Below, in pieces: positions 59,653-64,000 of a stretch of 64,000 bases of DNA. Within the stretch, counting starts at the first letter, position 1. Every line of letters starts with the position of its first letter. Source of the stretch: Geodermatophilus normandii (lineage in GTDB: Bacteria > Actinomycetota > Actinomycetes > Mycobacteriales > Geodermatophilaceae); NCBI RefSeq assembly GCF_003182485.1, contig NZ_QGTX01000001.1:1508001-1572000 (forward strand), read 5' to 3'. Position numbers and translations under genes: made by a program. Below the pieces are notes generated by a model. That model searched no databases. It was not told the origin of the DNA and saw only the letters and a program-made list of their open reading frames with translations.

Positions 59653-60176
59653 CCGACCCGACGAGCCCCGCCGACCCGCCGATCGACCGCCGCGGTGTGG
59701 TCACCGAACTGCCCGACGGCCGGCTCCGGCTGGAGTTCCGCCGCTCGTGGTCCGACGGGCCCGACGCCGTCTGGGCCGCACTCACCGAGCCCGACCGGCT
59801 GGCCCGCTGGTTCGGCACCTACGAGGGTGGGCGTTCCCCCGGCGCCCGGGGGACCCTGACGATGACGCACGAGGCCGAGCCGGCCGGTGAGGCGGTGCGC
59901 ATCGCCGAGTGCGACCCGCCGCGCAGGCTCGTCGTCGAGTGGGCCGAGCAGCAGGACTGGCGGGTCGAGCTCGCCCTCGCCGTGGAGAGCGGCCGGACGA
60001 CCCTGCACTTCGTCCAGGTCTTCGCCGCCGGCACCGACGTCACCGACTTCGCCCTCGGCTGGCACTGGTACCTCGACAAGTTCGACGCCGTGGTGGGCGG
60101 GCGCCCCGACCCCGGCGACTGGGACGCCTTCCTCGCGGCGACCGGCCCGGAGTACGGCCGGGCGGCCCACGCCTGA
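59649..60176 (+). CDS. SRPBCC/AHSA1-domain protein
   Basis: START-like ligand-binding protein of 175 residues. LRLEFRRSWSDGPDAVWAALTEPDRLARWFGTYEGGRSPGARGTLTM is the signature N-terminus, RLVVEWAEQQDWRVELALAVESGRTTLHFVQVF the middle strands and GWHWYLDKFDAVVGGRPDPGDWDAF the C-terminal helix. GTG 59649 overlaps the ArsR stop. It presumably works with its ArsR partner; the ligand is unknown. Confidence 0.9.
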   Translation: MTDPTSPADPPIDRRGVVTELPDGRLRLEFRRSWSDGPDAVWAALTEPDRLARWFGTYEGGRSPGARGTLTMTHEAEPAGEAVRIAECDPPRRLVVEWAEQQDWRVELALAVESGRTTLHFVQVFAAGTDVTDFALGWHWYLDKFDAVVGGRPDPGDWDAFLAATGPEYGRAAHA

Positions 60177-60179
60177 GTC

Positions 60180-60596
60180 TCAGGAGACGGCGCCCGGCCT
60201 GCTCAGGACGGCCATCGCCGCCGCCAGGCCCAGCCCGGCGACGACGAGCGGCGTCTCGACCGGGTCGGCGCCGCCGCGGGTGAGCCGCCGCCGGACCAGC
60301 CGCTCCTGCACGTAGCCGGGGACCATCCCGGCGCTGAGCAGCCGCAGCGCCCGCCGCGCGGGCTCGTCGGGCCCCGCCGCCAGCCGGGACACCGCCCACC
60401 CCTGGACGGCGAGCATCCACACGGGAGCGGCCAGCGCGGACCCGATCCACAGCGAGTCGCGCCCCACCCGGTCCGGGCTCCCGGTGAGGAACGGCAGGTC
60501 GAAGTGGTGGCGACGGCGCAAGGCGAGCACCTGGCCGGCGAGGCCTGCGGCGAACTGGGCGGCGGAGACGGCGACGAGCGCCGAGCGGGACGGCAT
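60180..60596 (-). CDS. hypothetical membrane protein
   Basis: Unrecognised 138-residue protein with about three or four hydrophobic segments: ALVAVSAAQFAAGLAGQVLAL, LWIGSALAAPVWMLAVQGWAVSRL, and TPLVVAGLGLAAAMAVL. Between them lies a basic loop with RRRHHFDLPF and QERLVRRRLTRGG. ATG 60596. Its end is four bases from the SRPBCC stop (convergent), and no terminator fits between them. Confidence 0.65.
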   Translation of the reverse strand: MPSRSALVAVSAAQFAAGLAGQVLALRRRHHFDLPFLTGSPDRVGRDSLWIGSALAAPVWMLAVQGWAVSRLAAGPDEPARRALRLLSAGMVPGYVQERLVRRRLTRGGADPVETPLVVAGLGLAAAMAVLSRPGAVS

Positions 60597-60637
60597 GGGC
60601 CGGGGACCGTAGCGGGACCGGCGGCGTCCCGGGGCGA

Positions 60638-61819
60638 TCAGTCGCGCGCCGGCACCTGCACGGGCTCCGGGCCGGTCCACGGGCCGAGCCTGCCGAGGAA
60701 CTCGTGGCGGCGGCCCAGCCGCGGTCCCGCCTGCACCGGGTAGGTGTCGTGGGAGCCGGTGAGGTCGCGGGCGGCGTGGACGGCGAAGTTCGGGTCCTCC
60801 TGCGCCTCCCGCGCGAGGGCGACCAGGTCGGCGAGCCCGCCGGCGACGACGGCCTCGGCCTGCCGCGCGTCGACGATCAGCCCGACGGCCATCGTCGCGA
60901 TCCCGGCGCCCTCGCGGATGCCGGCGGCGAAGGGCACCTGGTAGCCGTAGCCCAGCGGGTGGTCCCAGCCGCCCAGGCCGCCGCCGGAGGCGTCCACGAC
61001 GTCGACCCCGCGGGCGCGCAGCTCGCGGGCGAGGGCCACGGTGTCCTCCAGCGTGATCCCGTCGGTGGTGCCGTCGACGGCCGACACCCGCACGAACAGC
61101 GGCCGGTCCTCCGGCCACGCCGCGCGCACGGCCTCCACCACCTCGAGGGGGAACCGCCACCGGGCCTCCCGGCTCCCGCCGTAGGCGTCGGTGCGCCGGT
61201 TGGACAGCGGGGAGAGGAACTGGTGCAGCAGGTAGCCGTGCGCGGCGTGCACCTCGACGACGTCGAACCCGGCGGTGAGCGCCCGGCGGGTGGCGGCGAC
61301 GAAGGCCTCGCGCACCTCCGCCAGCTCCGCGACCGTCAGCTCGTGCGGCACCGGTGAGCCGGGAACGGCGGGCACCGGGCTGGCCGAGACGGTCTGCCAC
61401 GGCTCCTCGCCGGGGAGCGCGGTCCCCGGCGTCACCGCCGCACCGCCCTCCCACGGGCGGTGGCTGCTGGCCTTGGCGCCGGCGTGCGCCAGCTGGATGC
61501 CCGGGACCGCGCCGGAGGCGCGCAGGAAGCCGGCGATCCGCGCCAGCCCGGGCACGTGCGCGTCCGACCACAGGCCGACGTCGCCGTGGCTGATCCGCCC
61601 CTCCGGGGTCACCGCCGTCGCCTCGACGACGACCGTGCCGAAACCGCCGAGGGCGAAGCGCCCCAGGTGCACCAGGTGGTAGTCGCCGACCAGGCCGTCG
61701 GTCACCGAGTACTGGCACATCGGGGCGACCACCAGCCGGTTGGAGAGGGTCACCCCGCGCAGCGCCAGGGGCGTGAAGAGGGCGGGGAGGGTGCCGGATC
61801 CGGGCGTGAGACTGGTCAC
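60638..61819 (-). CDS. NADH:flavin oxidoreductase (old yellow enzyme family)
   Basis: FMN-dependent ene-reductase of 393 residues, YqjM-like class. LFTPLALRGVTLSNRLVVAPMCQYSV is the FMN-binding start (Cys in MCQYS tunes the flavin), then IQLAHAGAKAS, FVAATRRALTAGFDVVEVHAAHGYLLHQFLSPLSNRRTDAYGGS with the substrate-binding His-Asn/His pair, and LADLVALAREAQEDPNFAVHAAR. It reduces activated C=C bonds with NAD(P)H. GTG 61819 has GGGAG seven bases upstream. Its control region contains inverted and direct repeats. Confidence 0.92.
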   Translation of the reverse strand: MTSLTPGSGTLPALFTPLALRGVTLSNRLVVAPMCQYSVTDGLVGDYHLVHLGRFALGGFGTVVVEATAVTPEGRISHGDVGLWSDAHVPGLARIAGFLRASGAVPGIQLAHAGAKASSHRPWEGGAAVTPGTALPGEEPWQTVSASPVPAVPGSPVPHELTVAELAEVREAFVAATRRALTAGFDVVEVHAAHGYLLHQFLSPLSNRRTDAYGGSREARWRFPLEVVEAVRAAWPEDRPLFVRVSAVDGTTDGITLEDTVALARELRARGVDVVDASGGGLGGWDHPLGYGYQVPFAAGIREGAGIATMAVGLIVDARQAEAVVAGGLADLVALAREAQEDPNFAVHAARDLTGSHDTYPVQAGPRLGRRHEFLGRLGPWTGPEPVQVPARD

Positions 61820-61830
61820 GTCGAGCTCCC

Positions 61831-61894
61831 AACACCGCTCCGACCTGCGGTGTTCCCGGTCCCCACCCCGCGCGGACCTAGACGTCCTAGACGT
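61831..61894 (-). promoter_or_regulatory. repeat-rich control region of the flavin oxidoreductase gene
   Basis: AACACCGC (61831-61838) and GCGGTGTT (61847-61854) form an inverted repeat twelve bases from the gene start. Beyond it CCTAGACGT occurs twice in direct tandem (61877-61885, 61886-61894), followed by AACGTCT, which makes a palindrome AGACGT-A-ACGTCT with the second copy. These are candidate binding sites for a redox or TetR/MarR regulator. Confidence 0.5.
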
Positions 61895-61908
61895 AACGTC
61901 TCTCACCG

Positions 61909-61937
61909 TTACGGGCGGGTGTCCCCGCTTGTACGCT
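61909..61937 (+). promoter_or_regulatory. candidate promoter of pckG
   Basis: TTACGG (61909-61914) and TACGCT (61932-61937) are 17 bases apart and point toward the PEP carboxykinase gene, leaving a leader of about 95 bases. The -10 is good, the -35 weak. Confidence 0.5.
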
Positions 61938-62040
61938 GACCCGACCCGGACGGCCGGACGAGTTCCGCCGGACCCGGGTCACAGCACGCACCGGCGCCGG
62001 CGTCCCTCGACACCCGGCGTGCCCAGAGGATGGAGACGCC

Positions 62041-63855
62041 GTGACTTCCGTGGCCACCCCCGGTCTCGAGAACGCCCCCACGACGCACGCCCGGCTGCTC
62101 GCCTGGGTGCGCGAGATGGCGGAGCTGACCACCCCGGACCAGGTGGTGTGGGTGGACGGCACGGACGAGGAGTGGGAGCGGCTCACCCAGAAGCTGGTCG
62201 ACGCCGGCACCTTCACCCGCCTGGAGAAGAAGCCCAACTCGTTCTGGTGCGCCTCCGACCCCAGTGACGTCGCGCGCGTCGAGGACCGCACCTTCATCTG
62301 CTCGGTCGACGAGGCCGACGCGGGGCCCACCAACAACTGGATGGCTCCCGACGAGATGAAGTCGATCATGACCGAGCTCTACCGGGGCTCGATGCGCGGC
62401 CGGACGATGTACGTCATCCCGTTCTGCATGGGCCCGGTCGAGGCCGAGGACCCGATGTTCGGCGTCGAGCTCACCGACTCGGAGTACGTCGTCGTCTCCA
62501 TGCGGGTCATGGCGCGCATCGGCAGCCGGATCCTCGAGGCCATGGGCACCGACCGGCCGTTCGTGCCGGCGATGCACTCCCTCGGCGCCCCGCTCGAGCA
62601 GGGCCAGGAGGACGTGCCCTGGCCGTGCAGCCAGACCAAGTACATCGTGCACTTCCCCGAGGAGCGGGCCATCTGGTCCTATGGCTCCGGCTACGGCGGC
62701 AACGCCCTGCTGGGCAAGAAGTGCTACTCGCTGCGGATCGCCTCGGCGATGGCCCGCGACGAGGGCTGGCTGGCCGAGCACATGCTGATCCTCAAGCTGA
62801 CCAGCCCGCAGCAGAAGACGTACTACGTGGCCGGGGCCTTCCCGTCGGCCTGCGGCAAGACGAACCTGGCCATGCTCGAGCCGACCATCCCCGGGTGGAA
62901 GGTCGAGACCATCGGTGACGACATCGCCTGGATGCGCTTCGGCGAGGACGGCCGGCTCTACGCCACCAACCCCGAGTACGGGCTGTTCGGCGTCGCCCCG
63001 GGCACCGGCTGGGACACCAACCCGAACGCGATGCGCACCATCGACAACGGCAACTCGGTGTTCACCAACGTCGCGCTCACCGACGACGGCGACGTCTGGT
63101 GGGAGGGCATGACCGAGGAGCCGCCGGCGCACCTCACCAGCTGGAAGAAGCAGGACTGGACGCCGGACTCCGACGAGCCCTCGTCGCACCCGAACTCGCG
63201 GTTCTGCACCCCGATCACCCAGTGCCCGATCCTGGCGCCGGAGTACACCGACCCCAAGGGCGTGCCGATCTCGGCGATCCTCTTCGGTGGCCGCCGCAAG
63301 ACCACGATCCCGCTGGTCACCGAGGCGCGGGACTGGAACCACGGCGTGTTCATGGGCGCCACGCTCTCCTCGGAGACGACGGCCGCGGCCACCGGCGCCG
63401 TCGGCGTCGTCCGCCGCGACCCCTTCGCCATGCTGCCGTTCATCGGCTACAACGCCGGTGACTACTTCCGGCACTGGGTGGAGACCGGCAAGGCGCACGA
63501 CGCCACCAAGCTGCCCCGGATCTTCTACGTGAACTGGTTCCGCCGTGACTCCGACGGCGGCTTCCTGTGGCCGGGCTTCGGCGAGAACAGCCGCGTCCTC
63601 AAGTGGGTCGTCGAGCGCCTCGAGGGCACCGCCGCCGCGGAGGAGACCCCGGTCGGCCACGTCCCGGCGCCGGGCTCGCTCGACGTCTCGGGCCTGGACG
63701 TGACCGAGGACCAGGTCCGCCTGGCGCTCACCGTCGACAAGGACGAGTGGCGGCAGGAGGTCCCGCAGATCACCGAGTGGTTCGAGAAGTTCGGGGACAA
63801 GCTGCCCAGCACCATGTGGGACGAGCTGGAGATCCTCAAGAGCCGCCTCGCCTGA
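62041..63855 (+). CDS. pckG: phosphoenolpyruvate carboxykinase (GTP)
   Basis: Converts oxaloacetate and GTP to PEP and CO2, the entry to gluconeogenesis (anaplerotic in reverse). It has 604 residues, the usual size for the GTP form. Motifs: [27 protein letters not shown] near the start, the P-loop [16 protein letters not shown] (about 262-277, with the reactive Cys of GTP enzymes), [10 protein letters not shown], and [19 protein letters not shown]. Nucleotide clamp residues follow in [27 protein letters not shown] 62041 is 12 bases after GGATGGAG. It is divergent from the flavin oxidoreductase, with hairpins after its stop. Confidence 0.96.
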   Translation: MTSVATPGLENAPTTHARLLAWVREMAELTTPDQVVWVDGTDEEWERLTQKLVDAGTFTRLEKKPNSFWCASDPSDVARVEDRTFICSVDEADAGPTNNWMAPDEMKSIMTELYRGSMRGRTMYVIPFCMGPVEAEDPMFGVELTDSEYVVVSMRVMARIGSRILEAMGTDRPFVPAMHSLGAPLEQGQEDVPWPCSQTKYIVHFPEERAIWSYGSGYGGNALLGKKCYSLRIASAMARDEGWLAEHMLILKLTSPQQKTYYVAGAFPSACGKTNLAMLEPTIPGWKVETIGDDIAWMRFGEDGRLYATNPEYGLFGVAPGTGWDTNPNAMRTIDNGNSVFTNVALTDDGDVWWEGMTEEPPAHLTSWKKQDWTPDSDEPSSHPNSRFCTPITQCPILAPEYTDPKGVPISAILFGGRRKTTIPLVTEARDWNHGVFMGATLSSETTAAATGAVGVVRRDPFAMLPFIGYNAGDYFRHWVETGKAHDATKLPRIFYVNWFRRDSDGGFLWPGFGENSRVLKWVVERLEGTAAAEETPVGHVPAPGSLDVSGLDVTEDQVRLALTVDKDEWRQEVPQITEWFEKFGDKLPSTMWDELEILKSRLA

Positions 63856-63860
63856 AGACC

Positions 63861-63928
63861 CCCACCGCGCGAGCTCGCGGTGGGACCCCACGGCCCCGCA
63901 CGGACAGCGTCGTCCGGGCGGGGCCGTG
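63861..63928 (+). terminator. tandem hairpins after pckG
   Basis: CCCACCGCG (63861-63869) pairs with CGCGGTGGG (63876-63884), six bases past the stop. CACGGCCCCGC (63889-63899) then pairs with GCGGGGCCGTG (63918-63928), enclosing a smaller CGGAC/GTCCG stem. The two hairpins in tandem look like a strong terminator. The last 70 bases of the window hold no gene; TAGCGT at 63983-63988 may be the -10 of the next one. Confidence 0.7.
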
Positions 63929-64000
63929 CTCGTCCGCTCACACACCGCCAGGTGCCTCCCAGCCCGGCACCCGGACGTCGGTTAGCGTGACGGGCGAACC

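Overview
The window is a gene-dense chromosomal segment of a very GC-rich actinobacterium. GTG starts are common, neighbouring genes often overlap by GTGA or ATGA, and several genes look leaderless. The gene set (a mycofactocin glycosyltransferase, a relative of the mycothiol-dependent nitroreductase, IdeR/DmdR-type iron boxes, an actinobacterial SAM-IV riboswitch and a chaplin-like LAxTG surface protein) fits a spore- or filament-forming actinobacterium. My best guess is Geodermatophilaceae (Blastococcus/Geodermatophilus/Modestobacter), but that is inference from gene content and composition. I saw no phage, insertion sequence, CRISPR array, rRNA or tRNA; this is core-type chromosome.

Layout. 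1-4 kb: 3' part of mftF with an apparent frameshift, a GAF-domain regulator and an MFS exporter. 4.2-9.4 kb: a coxS-coxL-coxM-coxG operon for a molybdenum hydroxylase whose active-site loop is AYRGAGR (form II, so the substrate is uncertain). 9.4-11.4 kb: a coupled minus-strand operon (DedA, HAD hydrolase, alpha/beta hydrolase). 11.4-25.7 kb: an amidohydrolase, an endonuclease/phosphatase-fold enzyme, an ArsR-SRPBCC pair under a promoter with two operators, a MarR regulator divergent from an esterase, TldD/TldE, several small orphan proteins, a frameshifted NlpC/P60 gene and a gamma carbonic anhydrase. 25.7-29.5 kb: methionine genes metY-metX behind a SAM-IV riboswitch, with a threonine-aldolase-like gene downstream. 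29.5-33.6 kb: a two-subunit biotin-dependent acyl-CoA carboxylase with its own promoter and operator.

33.6-37.9 kb: membrane and housekeeping genes (MscS, thioesterase, EamA exporter). 38-42.2 kb: an iron island in which a siderophore-interacting reductase and a FepDGC-type ABC transporter converge, each behind an iron box. 42.2-44 kb: redox enzymes (DsbA-like, glutathione peroxidase) and a DUF2237 protein. 44-46.4 kb: two secreted repeat proteins, one a seven-repeat chaplin-like protein with a LAYTG sorting signal. 46.5-53 kb: acetoacetyl-CoA synthetase, a NUDIX/DUF4406/DeoR operon, acyl-CoA dehydrogenase and an MFS exporter. 53-64 kb: a second MFS exporter with a repeat tail, a GH13 glucosidase, FKBP, a cation efflux protein, a FrnE-type oxidoreductase, a second ArsR-SRPBCC pair, an old-yellow-enzyme and GTP-dependent PEP carboxykinase.

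No single dramatic new system is evident. The best leads are the chaplin-like surface protein and its secreted partner, the DeoR/DUF4406/NUDIX operon, the two ArsR-SRPBCC modules, the CoxG membrane-tail architecture, and two apparent single-C deletions that break mftF and the NlpC/P60 gene.
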